Shown in pieces: positions 56,138 through 64,000 of a DNA stretch of 64,000 bases. The DNA lies in the NCBI RefSeq assembly GCF_900091455.1, contig NZ_LT607412.1, positions 744,001 through 808,000 of the forward strand. The letters are read 5' to 3'. The number at the start of each line of letters is the position of its first letter. Positions within the stretch are counted from its first letter, which is position 1. The notes under the pieces were generated by a model. It saw only the letters and a list, made by a program, of their open reading frames with translations. It did no database searches and was not told the DNA's origin. Both the position numbers and the translations under genes were made by a program. The stretch is from Micromonospora coriariae. Its GTDB lineage: Bacteria; Actinomycetota; Actinomycetes; Mycobacteriales; Micromonosporaceae.

Positions 56138-57127
56138 TCACTTGTAACGGATTCCGATGAGGCGCTGGAGGAGGATGAACGCGAAGAGCAGGCCGCCGAT
56201 CACGATCTTGGTCCACCAGGAGTTGAGGCTCCCGTCGAAGGTGATGAGGGTCTGGATCACGCCCAGGGCCAGGACGCCGAGCACAGTGCCGAAGACGTAA
56301 CCCGAGCCGCCGGTGAGCACCGTGCCACCGATGACGACGGCGGCGATGACGTCCAACTCCATGCCGACGGCGATCAATGGCGCGCCGGAAAGGGTGTAGA
56401 AGGACAACAGGATGCCGCCGATCGCGGAGCACAGGCCACTGATCGTGTAGACGGCGATCCGGGTGCGCCCCACCGGCAGGCCCATCAGCAGTGCCGACTG
56501 CGGGTTGCCGCCGATGGCGTACACGTTGCGCCCGAGACGTGTGTAGGCCAGCGTGTACGCGGCGACGGCGACCACGACGAAGGCGACCAGCACGCTGATC
56601 GACACGAAGTTGCCCCGGGGATCACCGATCCGCTCCTGCGACATCCTGGTCCAGAACCCGTCGGTGATCGGGATGGACGAGCCGGAGATGAACGTGCACA
56701 TCCCCCGAGCGAAGAACATCCCGGCGAGCGTCACGATGAACGGCTGGATGTCGAAGAAGTGGATGGCGCAGCCCATCAGCAGGCCGAGCGTCGGGCCGAT
56801 GAGCAGGGCGATGACGAGCACGAGCGCCGCCGGCAGGCCCTGCTGGAGCAGCGAGGCCGACACCATCGCCGTCATGGCGACGACCGAGCCGACGGACAGA
56901 TCGATGCCGCCGGTGAGGATCACGAAGGTCATCCCCACCGCGACGACGAGCAGGAAGCCGTTGTCGATGAAGACGTTGAAGATGACCTGCACGTTGGAGA
57001 ACGCCTGGTACTGCGACACCCCGATGCCGTACATGACCAGGAGCAGGACGAGCGTCGCCAGGACCGGTATCTGCCGCCTCGGCAGCCGGAACCGGGTACG
57101 GCCAGCGGTGAGCGATCCAGTGGTCAT
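56138..57127 (-). CDS. yjfF: CUT2 sugar ABC permease, YjfF-type
   Basis: 329 aa, ten helices: [68 protein letters not shown]. It pairs with the YtfT-type permease to form the heterodimeric channel of a pentose/furanose importer. Its start overlaps the ytfT stop as ATGA. The gene position next to araA suggests L-arabinose import. Confidence 0.9.
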   Translation of the reverse strand: MTTGSLTAGRTRFRLPRRQIPVLATLVLLLVMYGIGVSQYQAFSNVQVIFNVFIDNGFLLVVAVGMTFVILTGGIDLSVGSVVAMTAMVSASLLQQGLPAALVLVIALLIGPTLGLLMGCAIHFFDIQPFIVTLAGMFFARGMCTFISGSSIPITDGFWTRMSQERIGDPRGNFVSISVLVAFVVVAVAAYTLAYTRLGRNVYAIGGNPQSALLMGLPVGRTRIAVYTISGLCSAIGGILLSFYTLSGAPLIAVGMELDVIAAVVIGGTVLTGGSGYVFGTVLGVLALGVIQTLITFDGSLNSWWTKIVIGGLLFAFILLQRLIGIRYK

Positions 57128-58194
57128 GCCGGCACCTGCTCCTTCGGCGAGTCGGTGACGGTGCTGGGCGGCGGGGCGCTGCTCCTGCGACGGGTGAACC
57201 GCGCCCGGAAGGCCGGCGCCTGGATGAGGCAGACGGCGATGACGACGACCGCTTTGAACAGCAGCGAGGTCTGCGGCGAGATGTTCATCGCGTACACCGT
57301 GGTGGTCAGGGTCTGGATGATCAGCGCCCCGAGGATGGTGCCGCTGAGGAAGAACCGCCCGCCCGCGAGGGACGTGCCACCGATGACGACCGCGAGGATG
57401 GCGTCGAGTTCCACCCAGAGGCCGGCGGCATTGCCATCGGCGCTGGAGACGTTGGCGGTCATCATGAAACCGGCGACCGCTGCGCAGACGGCGCTGAGGA
57501 CGTACGCGAGGAAGATGACCCGGCCGGAACGGATGCCGGCCAGTCGGCTCGCCTCGGCGTTGCCGCCCACCGACTCGATGATCATGCCGAGCGCGGTGCG
57601 GCGGGTGAACGCGGCGACGAGCAGGGCGGCCGCCAGGGCGATGAGGATGGCCAGCGGCAGGGTCAGCACGTGGCCCAACCCGATCGCCCGGTACGGCTCG
57701 GAGTTGATGGTGATGATCTGGCCCTCGGTGATCAGCTGGGCGAGCCCCCGGCCGGCCACCATCAGGATCAGGGTGGCGATGATCGGCTGGATGCCGATCA
57801 CGGCCACCAGCACCCCGTTCCAGGCACCGAGCACGAGCGCGACCCCGAGCGCCATGGCGAGGGCGGTCAGCACCACGGGAAGGCTGTTCTGGTCGGGCTG
57901 CTGGCTGATGTACAGGCAGGCGGTCGCGCCACTGATCGCGCACATCGACCCGACCGACAGGTCGATCCCGCCGGTCGAGATGACCACCGTCATGCCCAGC
58001 GCGACGAGGATCAACGGCGCGCTCAGCCGCAGGATGTCGATCGGCGTGCCGTACAGGTGCCCGTCCTTGAGCTCGATGGACAGGAACCCGGGCCGGTAGA
58101 CCGTGTTCGCGGCGAGCATGACGACGAGCACGGCGGCGGGCCAGAACAGCCGGTGACCGGTCATCGCCCGGTAGCGGCCCACGGTGTCGTTCAT
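57124..58194 (-). CDS. ytfT: CUT2 sugar ABC permease, YtfT-type
   Basis: 356 aa, ten helices: [99 protein letters not shown]-free N-terminus MNDTVGRYRAMTGHRLFW. Overlaps both neighbours by four bases, so its translation is coupled to the ATPase upstream and the second permease downstream. Confidence 0.9.
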   Translation of the reverse strand: MNDTVGRYRAMTGHRLFWPAAVLVVMLAANTVYRPGFLSIELKDGHLYGTPIDILRLSAPLILVALGMTVVISTGGIDLSVGSMCAISGATACLYISQQPDQNSLPVVLTALAMALGVALVLGAWNGVLVAVIGIQPIIATLILMVAGRGLAQLITEGQIITINSEPYRAIGLGHVLTLPLAILIALAAALLVAAFTRRTALGMIIESVGGNAEASRLAGIRSGRVIFLAYVLSAVCAAVAGFMMTANVSSADGNAAGLWVELDAILAVVIGGTSLAGGRFFLSGTILGALIIQTLTTTVYAMNISPQTSLLFKAVVVIAVCLIQAPAFRARFTRRRSSAPPPSTVTDSPKEQVPA

Positions 58195-59732
58195 CGGTCT
58201 GCCTCCTCCCGGTGGGTTCCACTGGCGATGGTCTGCATGACGCGGTCGGCGTCGAGGCTGTCGTCGTTGGCGAGCTGCGCGACCATCTGCCGGTCCCGCA
58301 TCACGGCGACCTTGTGACTGAGGCGCAGCACCTCCTCCAGCTCGGCGGAGATGAACAGCACGGCCATGCCGCCGTCGGACAGCTGCGTCACGAGCTTCTG
58401 GATTTCGGTCTTCGCGCCGATGTCGATGCCCCGGGTGGGTTCGTCGAGGATCAGCAGCCGCGGCTCGGTGATCAGCCACCGGGCCAGGAGCACCTTCTGC
58501 TGGTTGCCGCCGGAGAGATTGCGGACCGGCACCTCCGGGTCGGCCGGCCGGATGCTGAGGGCCTTGATGTACTTCTCGACCAGCTCGTCCTGACGGCGAC
58601 GTGGGATGGGCCGAAGCCAGCCCCGGGCGGCCTGCATGGCGAGGATCAGGTTCTCGCGGACCGACAGGTCGGCGACGATGCCCTCCGCGCGGCGGTTCTC
58701 CGAACAGAAGCCGATGCCCCGGTCGATGGCCTGCGCCGGGGTGCGCAGGCCGCTCGGCTCACCATCGACCGCGACCTGCCCGCCGTCGGCCCGGTCGGCA
58801 CCGAACAGCAACCTCGCCACCTCGGTACGCCCGGAACCCAGCAGGCCGGCCAGGCCCACCACCTCACCGGCGTGGATGGTCAGGCTGAACGGCTCGACCG
58901 CGCCTGCCCGGCCGAGGTTCGACACCGCCACGAGCGGGCGGCCCTCCTCCACTGCGGCCAGGTCCCGTCGGGAGTGTTCCTCGATGCCCTCCAGGACGTC
59001 GAGCTCCTTGCCGATCATCTTCTCGACGAGGCTGAGCTGGGGCAGCTCGGCGGTGGGGTACTCGCCGACGAGCCCACCGTTGCGCAGCACTGTGATCCGG
59101 TCGGCGATCTCGTAGACCTGGTCGAGGAAGTGGGTCACGAACAGGATCGCGATGCCCTCGTCACGCAGTTGCCGCATGATGCGGAACAGCTGCGCGACCT
59201 CGCCCGCGTCGAGGCTCGACGTCGGCTCGTCGAGGATCAGCACCCGGGCCTGGATGTCGATCGCGCGCGCGATGGCGACCATCTGCTGGATCGCCAGGGA
59301 GTACGAGCCGAGCGGCGCGCTGACGTCGAGGTCGAGGTCGAGGCGGGCCAGGAGCGTACGGGCACGACGGCGGACCTCGCCCCAGCGGACGGCGCCGAAC
59401 AGCCGGGGCTCGCGTCCGATGAAGATGTTCTCCGCCACCGAGAGGTTGGTGCAGAGGTTGACCTCCTGGTAGACGGTGCTCACCCCGGCGGCCGTCGCCT
59501 GCATCGGCCCGCTGAAGGACACCGGCGCACCGTCGAGGGTGATCGCACCCTCATCGGTGTCGTAGACGCCGGTCAGCACCTTGATGAGGGTCGACTTGCC
59601 GGCCCCGTTCTCGCCCATCAGGGCGTGCACCTCGCCGGGGAAGAGCCGGAAGTTGACGTCGTGGAGTGCACGCACCCCGGGGAAGGACTTGCTGATCCCG
59701 GTCATCGTCAGGACCGGACGGCTATCCGTCAT
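58191..59732 (-). CDS. ytfR: CUT2 sugar ABC ATPase, YtfR-type
   Basis: 513 aa with two ATPase domains: Walker [10 protein letters not shown] and [14 protein letters not shown] in the first, degenerate GLLGSGRTE, signature LSGGNQQKV and [14 protein letters not shown] in the second. It powers the importer with YtfT/YjfF-type permeases and the binding protein at 59849. Starts ATG 59732 after AAGAGGT. Two hairpins lie between it and the receptor gene. Confidence 0.92.
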   Translation of the reverse strand: MTDSRPVLTMTGISKSFPGVRALHDVNFRLFPGEVHALMGENGAGKSTLIKVLTGVYDTDEGAITLDGAPVSFSGPMQATAAGVSTVYQEVNLCTNLSVAENIFIGREPRLFGAVRWGEVRRRARTLLARLDLDLDVSAPLGSYSLAIQQMVAIARAIDIQARVLILDEPTSSLDAGEVAQLFRIMRQLRDEGIAILFVTHFLDQVYEIADRITVLRNGGLVGEYPTAELPQLSLVEKMIGKELDVLEGIEEHSRRDLAAVEEGRPLVAVSNLGRAGAVEPFSLTIHAGEVVGLAGLLGSGRTEVARLLFGADRADGGQVAVDGEPSGLRTPAQAIDRGIGFCSENRRAEGIVADLSVRENLILAMQAARGWLRPIPRRRQDELVEKYIKALSIRPADPEVPVRNLSGGNQQKVLLARWLITEPRLLILDEPTRGIDIGAKTEIQKLVTQLSDGGMAVLFISAELEEVLRLSHKVAVMRDRQMVAQLANDDSLDADRVMQTIASGTHREEADR

Positions 59733-59762
59733 CCCATCAGACCTCTTCTGGGGTTGTCGACG

Positions 59763-59839
59763 CGAACGGACCGCCTACCTCCGGTCCGTTCGGGGGATGG
59801 GCCGACGCTGCGGGGCCGCCGCGCGAGCGCGGCGACCCC
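59763..59839 (-). terminator. Two tandem hairpins between receptor and ATPase genes
   Basis: A perfect 11-bp stem (CGAACGGACCG, 8-base loop) lies at 59763-59792. A 13-bp stem with one mismatch (GGGGCCGCCGCGC, tiny loop) lies at 59812-59839, ten bases after the receptor stop. Together they probably protect the receptor mRNA and attenuate the downstream genes. Confidence 0.75.
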
Positions 59840-59848
59840 CGGCGTCGA

Positions 59849-60847
59849 TCAGTACTTGCGGTTGGGCAGGGCCTCCTTGGCCTGCTCCTGGGTGAAGGTG
59901 GTCTCCTCGGTCTCGATCCGAGCAGGCACCTCCTCGCCAGCGGAGACCTTCTTGGCCAGGTCCATCAGCTGTGGGCCGAGCAGCGGGCTGCACTCCGCGA
60001 TGAAGTTGAACTTGCCGTCGGCGAGAGCCTGCATGCCGTCCTTGACGGCGTCGACCGTGATGATGGTGATGTCCTTGCCGGGCACCTTGCCGGCCGCGGT
60101 GATCGCCTCGAGCGCGCCCAGGCCCATGTCGTCGTTGTGCGCGAACAGAACGTCGATCTTCGGGTTGGCCTTGAGGAACTGCTCCATGACCTGCTTGCCG
60201 CCGGCCCGGGTGAAGTCACCGGTCTGCGAAGCGATGATCTTCAGGTTCGGGTTGGCGGCGATCGCCTCGGCGAAGCCCTTCTTGCGGTCGTTGGCCGGGG
60301 CGGCGCCCGCGCTGCCCTGCAACTCGACGATGTTCACCGGGCCCGACGCGGTCTTCTTCTGCTCGACCAGCCACTCGCCGGCGAGCCGGCCCTCCTTGAT
60401 GAAGTCCGAGCCGAGGAAGGTCTTGTACAGGCTCTTGTCGGCCGAGTCGACCGAGCGGTCGGTCAGGATGACCGGGATGCCGGCATCCTTGGCCTCCTTG
60501 AGCACGGTGTCCCAACCGGACTCCACCACCGGCGAGAAGGCGATCACGTCGACCTTCTGCTGGATGTAGTTGCGGATTGCCTTGATCTGGTTTTCCTGCT
60601 TCTGCTGCGCGTCGTCGAACTTCAGCTCGACGCCAGCGTCGGCGGCCGCCTCCTTGATCGAGGTGGTGTTCGCCGTACGCCAGCCGCTCTCCGCGCCGAC
60701 CTGGGAGAAGCCCAACGTGAGCTTGCCGTCGTCGGCGGCCCCGCCGGTGTCGCTGTTGCCGCAGGCCGCCACGCTGCCGACGAGCAGCACGGTGGCGAGG
60801 ACCGCGGCGGCGCGCCACGGAGCGGAGTGCGTTCGCATCTTTCTCAT
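59849..60847 (-). CDS. ytfQ: Sugar-binding lipoprotein, YtfQ-type
   Basis: 332 aa. A lipoprotein signal peptide (LATVLLVGSVAACGNSD) is followed by a PBP-I fold: LGFSQVGAESGWRTANTTSIKEAA is the YtfQ entry, then VDVIAFSPVVESGWDTVLKEAKDAGIPVILTDR, GPVNIVELQGSAGAAPANDRKKGF and LFAHNDDMGLGALEAITAAG. YtfQ receptors bind pentose or hexose furanoses. Here the araBDA context points to L-arabinose. AAGGAGAT lies five bases before the ATG. It starts 127 bp after araD, and that gap shows no hairpin I could support. Confidence 0.9.
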   Translation of the reverse strand: MRKMRTHSAPWRAAAVLATVLLVGSVAACGNSDTGGAADDGKLTLGFSQVGAESGWRTANTTSIKEAAADAGVELKFDDAQQKQENQIKAIRNYIQQKVDVIAFSPVVESGWDTVLKEAKDAGIPVILTDRSVDSADKSLYKTFLGSDFIKEGRLAGEWLVEQKKTASGPVNIVELQGSAGAAPANDRKKGFAEAIAANPNLKIIASQTGDFTRAGGKQVMEQFLKANPKIDVLFAHNDDMGLGALEAITAAGKVPGKDITIITVDAVKDGMQALADGKFNFIAECSPLLGPQLMDLAKKVSAGEEVPARIETEETTFTQEQAKEALPNRKY

Positions 60848-60974
60848 CGGATCTCCTTGGCTCGGGGGTGCTGGGTGCCCGCGTCACCGCCGACGTGGGG
60901 GCGGGCGGCGTACGCGGGTGGTGCGTGCGGTGCGCTCGGTGGTGCAGCCCGGCGGGTGGTGCCGGGGTCTCCGG

Positions 60975-61667
60975 TCAGGAACTCGCCGGTGCGGTCGGTT
61001 GTTGGCCGTAGACGTTCTGGTAGCGGTGGTAGAGCGCGTCGATGTCCGCCTGCGCGATCGGCACCGGCTGCCCGAGTACGCGGGCGAGGTGTGCGGTGCG
61101 GGCGACGTCCTCGCACATGACCGCCGCCTTGACCGCCGCGCGGGCGTCACGGCCGATGGTGAAGACGCCGTGGTTACGCATGAGCACCGCGGGTGAGCGG
61201 TGCCCGGCGAGCGTGGTGACGATGCCCTTGCCGATGTCGTCCCCACCGATCAGCGCGAACGGGCCTACCGGGATCTCCCCGCCGAACTCGTCGGCCTGGG
61301 CGGTGATGTGGCAGGGGATCGCCTCGCCGCAGGCCGCCCAGGCGGTGGCGTACGAGCTGTGCGTGTGCACCACCCCACCGACCTCGGGCATGGCCCGGTA
61401 GACGTAGGCGTGGGCGGCGGTGTCGCTGGACGGGGCGAAGTCGCCCTCGACGAGAGCGCCGTCCAGGTCACACACCACAATGGTGTCCGCCGTGAGGTCG
61501 TCGTAGCTGACGCCGCTCGGCTTGATCACCAGGAGGTCCTGGCCGGGGACACGGGCGGAGACGTTGCCGGACGTCCAGGCGACCAGGCCGTACCGGGTCA
61601 GCTCGGCGTGCAGTCGGGCGACCGTCTCGCGCAGCTCGCGGATCTGTCGGGCCGTCTCGGTGTTCAT
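60975..61667 (-). CDS. araD: L-ribulose-5-phosphate 4-epimerase
   Basis: 230 aa, class II aldolase-fold zinc enzyme that converts L-ribulose 5-phosphate to D-xylulose 5-phosphate. Key features are SGNVSARVPGQDLLVIKPSGVSYDDL (phosphate-binding), HTHSSYATAWA (two zinc His) and MRNHGVFTIG (third His). The length equals that of E. coli AraD. GGAGGTGG precedes ATG 61667, and the start overlaps the araB stop as ATGA. Confidence 0.96.
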   Translation of the reverse strand: MNTETARQIRELRETVARLHAELTRYGLVAWTSGNVSARVPGQDLLVIKPSGVSYDDLTADTIVVCDLDGALVEGDFAPSSDTAAHAYVYRAMPEVGGVVHTHSSYATAWAACGEAIPCHITAQADEFGGEIPVGPFALIGGDDIGKGIVTTLAGHRSPAVLMRNHGVFTIGRDARAAVKAAVMCEDVARTAHLARVLGQPVPIAQADIDALYHRYQNVYGQQPTAPASS

Positions 61668-63346
61668 GCGACCACCTCCAACGCGGTCTCGGGCGTGGCC
61701 GCGCCGGCTCCGACCGCCGCGTTGCGGATCGCGCGCAGGCGGAGCATCACGTCGTTGCCTCCACGACCGAAGTGGTCGTGCAGCCTCCGGTACTCGGCGT
61801 AGAGGGCGTCGTAGGCGCGCGCCCGCTCGGGATCCGGTCGGTAGACGGCCTCGTGCACCCGGCCCATCGCCTGCGACGCCTCGTGGATCGACGGGTACTC
61901 GCCGGCGGCGACGGCGGCATGGATCGCCGATCCGAGCGCCGGCCCCTGCGCGGAGCCGATGATGTTCAGCGGCCGGTTTGTCACGTCGGCGTAGATCTGC
62001 ATCAGCAGTTCGTTGGAGGCGAGACCACCGGCGATCACCAGGTCGTTCACCGCCACCCCGGCCTCGACGAACGCCTCGATGATCATCCTCGTGCCGTACG
62101 CCGTGGACTCCAGCAGCGCCCGGTAGACGTCCTGCGGCCGGGTGGCCAGGGTCATCCCGACGATCATCCCGCTGAGGTCGTGGTTGACCAGCAGCGACCG
62201 GTTGCCGTTCCACCAGTCCAGCGCGACCAGGCCGTGCGCGCCGACCGGCTGGCTGGCGGCCAGCTCGGTGAGGTGTTCGTGCGAGGCGACCCCGGCCGGG
62301 GCGGCGTGCTCGACGAACCAGCCGAAGATGTCTCCGACTCCGCTCTGCCCGGCCTCGTAGCCCCACGCGCCGGCGCTGATGCCGCCGTCGACGACGCCGC
62401 ACATCCCTGCGACCTCGGCGAGGTGCGGGCTGTTTACCACGTGGCAGGTGGAGGTACCCATGATCGCGACGAGTCGACCGGGCTCCACCGCCTGCGCGGA
62501 GGCCGCGGTGACGTGCGCGTCGACGTTGCCGGCGGCAACCGCGATCCCCTCCGGCAGGCCGGTCCATGCCGCGGCACGGGCGGTGAGCGTGCCGGCCCGG
62601 GCGCCGAGCGGCAGCAGCGGACCGTCCAACTTGGCCACGAAGTCGCCGAAGTCCGGGTTGAGCGCGGTCAGGAAGCTCTGCGCCGGGTACCGGCCGTCCT
62701 GCCGGATGCCCTTGTAGCCGGCCGTGCAGACGTTACGGGTCTCGGTGCCGCTGAGCTGCCAGACGATCCAGTCCGCGGCTTCGATGAAGCGCTCGGCGCG
62801 GTGGTAGACCTCGGGGTCCTCCTCGAGGATCTGAAGGCCCTTGGCGAACTGCCACTCGGCGGAGATCTTGCCGCCGTACCGGCCGATCCACGGCTCCGCC
62901 CGCTCGTGGGCGAGGGCGTTGATCCGGTCGGCGTGCGGCTGGGCGGCGTGGTGCTTCCACAGCTTCACCCACGAGTGCGGACGGTCGCACAGCTCGGGCG
63001 CCTCGCAGAGTGGGGTGCCGTCGGCGAACGTCGGCAGCACCGTGCAGGCGGTGAAGTCGATGCCGATGCCGACGATCGCGGCGGGGTCCACTCCCGCGGC
63101 GGACACGGCCGCCGGGACGGCGTACCGCAGCACGTCGCGGTAGTCCTGGGGATTCTGCAGAGCCCAGTCCGGCGGCAGCGGTCGACCTCCCGGAAGGGCA
63201 GTGCTGATGACTCCGTCGCCGTACTCGTGCACCGCGGTCCCCAGCTCGGCGCCGTCGCCGACCCGGACCACCAGTGCTCGCCCGGACAGGGTGCCGAAGT
63301 CGACACCGACGACGTAGCGTTCGCCAGCTCCGTCCACAGGATTCAT
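61664..63346 (-). CDS. araB: Ribulokinase
   Basis: 560 aa, FGGY-family kinase that phosphorylates L-ribulose. The phosphate-1 motif VVGVDFGTLSGRALVVRV is at the start; WALQNPQDYRDVL, NVDAHVTAASAQAVEPG, GMCGVVDGGISAG and DLVIAGGLASNELLMQIYADVT (adenosine region) follow. ATG 63346 lies right after GGAGGT; twelve more upstream bases would remove that site. First gene of the ara operon; the promoter-operator lies just upstream. Confidence 0.96.
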   Translation of the reverse strand: MNPVDGAGERYVVGVDFGTLSGRALVVRVGDGAELGTAVHEYGDGVISTALPGGRPLPPDWALQNPQDYRDVLRYAVPAAVSAAGVDPAAIVGIGIDFTACTVLPTFADGTPLCEAPELCDRPHSWVKLWKHHAAQPHADRINALAHERAEPWIGRYGGKISAEWQFAKGLQILEEDPEVYHRAERFIEAADWIVWQLSGTETRNVCTAGYKGIRQDGRYPAQSFLTALNPDFGDFVAKLDGPLLPLGARAGTLTARAAAWTGLPEGIAVAAGNVDAHVTAASAQAVEPGRLVAIMGTSTCHVVNSPHLAEVAGMCGVVDGGISAGAWGYEAGQSGVGDIFGWFVEHAAPAGVASHEHLTELAASQPVGAHGLVALDWWNGNRSLLVNHDLSGMIVGMTLATRPQDVYRALLESTAYGTRMIIEAFVEAGVAVNDLVIAGGLASNELLMQIYADVTNRPLNIIGSAQGPALGSAIHAAVAAGEYPSIHEASQAMGRVHEAVYRPDPERARAYDALYAEYRRLHDHFGRGGNDVMLRLRAIRNAAVGAGAATPETALEVVA

Positions 63347-63372
63347 GTCCACCTCCACCGTCGACGCGCCCA

Positions 63373-63401
63373 GTGTTAACGCTCACATCCATCTTCGTCA
63401 A
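63373..63401 (-). promoter_or_regulatory. araB promoter with embedded LacI-type operator
   Basis: On the minus strand TTGACG (63401-63396) and TAACAC (63378-63373) are 17 bp apart. TGTGAGCGTTAACA (63387-63374) overlaps the -10. It matches the chvE operator at 13 of 14 positions. Confidence 0.78.
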
Positions 63402-63562
63402 GACATCTGCCGGCAACAGCTCCGTAACGTCGGCCAGGGCGCCACAGCGACGACGACCGTGACCCCGGAGCCGGCACATCCCGAACGCGAACGCCGACGG
63501 CCCGGCCTGCCGGCCGGGCTGTCGGGATGTCGCGGGTGGTCGACCGCGAGCGGGCGCTGCGA

Positions 63563-64000
63563 TCAGCGGGCGGGGTTGCGGTTGTACAGCGCCCTGGCCC
63601 AGAAGAAGCAGAGCACTGTGATGACGGCACACCAGGCGACCGCGAGGACCGCGCTGGTGCCGATTCCGGTGCCCAGCAGCAGACCACGGAGGGTTTCCAT
63701 GACGGGCGTGAACGGCTGGTAGTCGGCGAACAGCCGCACCGCCGTCGGCATCGAGTCGGTGGGGACGAACCCGCTGCCGAGGAACGGCAGTAGCACCAGC
63801 GGCATCGGCAGGTTGCTGGCCGTCTCGACACTCTCGCTGACCAGCCCGAGGGCCACCGACAGCCAGGTCAGCGCGAAAGTGATCATCGCGAGGACGCCGA
63901 TCACGGCGAGCCACTCGACCGGATTCGCGGTCGGCCGGAAGCCGACGAGCAGCGCCACGCCGGTCACGACCGCCAGACTGAGCAGCGCCTGGATCAGGCT
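63563..64000 (-). CDS. DrrB-like ABC-2 permease, partial at window edge
   Basis: At least 145 aa, the frame being open through 64000. The visible C-terminal part has five membrane segments (VVTGVALLVGF, WLAVIGVLAMITFALTWLSVALGL, NLPMPLVLLPFLGSGFVPTDSMP, TSAVLAVAWCAVITVLCFFWA). The segment LPFLGSGFVPTDSMPTAVRLFADYQPFTPVMETLRGLLLG is typical of daunorubicin-resistance DrrB permeases. The N-terminal part and the ATPase partner should lie beyond the window. It ends 216 bp upstream of araB's start, in the same direction. Confidence 0.85.
   Translation of the reverse strand, partial: SLIQALLSLAVVTGVALLVGFRPTANPVEWLAVIGVLAMITFALTWLSVALGLVSESVETASNLPMPLVLLPFLGSGFVPTDSMPTAVRLFADYQPFTPVMETLRGLLLGTGIGTSAVLAVAWCAVITVLCFFWARALYNRNPAR

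Noticed and set aside
54609..56432. Longer araA frame to 56432
   Set aside because: The extra 107 codons are antisense to a permease gene and AraA is already full length from 56111.

Overview
The window is high-GC DNA from an actinomycete, most likely Micromonospora or a close relative in Micromonosporaceae. This is inferred from codon usage, frequent GTG starts, many secreted carbohydrate-active proteins, CUT2 sugar importers and typical actinomycete regulator families. About 57 genes or gene remnants can be supported. No tRNA, rRNA, CRISPR array, phage or insertion sequence was recognised.

Layout. 0-12.7 kb holds housekeeping and accessory genes: an oxidoreductase tail, a NYN/OST-HTH RNA-binding protein, a secreted beta-helix glucanase (GH87-like), a MmcQ-like protein, a maltokinase-cap-like protein, an unusual SRPBCC-membrane-CBM2 fusion, a nitronate monooxygenase and a manganese transporter. 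12.8-15.3 kb is a YtrA-type GntR regulator with an ABC exporter. 15.3-18.2 kb has a YcaQ-like protein and a secreted metalloprotease with C-terminal Cys repeats. 18.3-23.7 kb is a xylose-type ABC importer followed by a ROK regulator. 24-29 kb shows decay: a frameshifted alcohol dehydrogenase, a tautomerase/TetR pair with twin operators, and an ABC ATPase fused by deletion to a beheaded class V aminotransferase. 29-35 kb has a GH16 glucanase, a DUF1479 oxygenase divergent from a ROK regulator, DUF4331, DUF2188 and an M23 peptidase. 35.5-39.3 kb is a PEP-synthase/rifampin-phosphotransferase-like gene with a membrane protein and a TetR regulator. 39.5-44.2 kb is an ATPase-FtsX permease-ATPase exporter. 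44-49 kb has an acetyltransferase, a frameshifted beta-propeller gene coupled to an MFS transporter, and a secreted phosphoesterase.

49-63.4 kb is a single-strand L-arabinose locus. It contains araB-araD, a YtfQRT/YjfF-type importer and araA, then a LacI regulator and a second importer (ChvE/MmsE-MmsA-MmsB type). The araB promoter and the second importer's promoter carry nearly the same overlapping -35/operator/-10 module, so they are probably controlled together, plausibly by the LacI protein between them. Each binding-protein gene in the three sugar importers is followed by a strong RNA hairpin before the next gene. The window ends inside a DrrB-like ABC permease.
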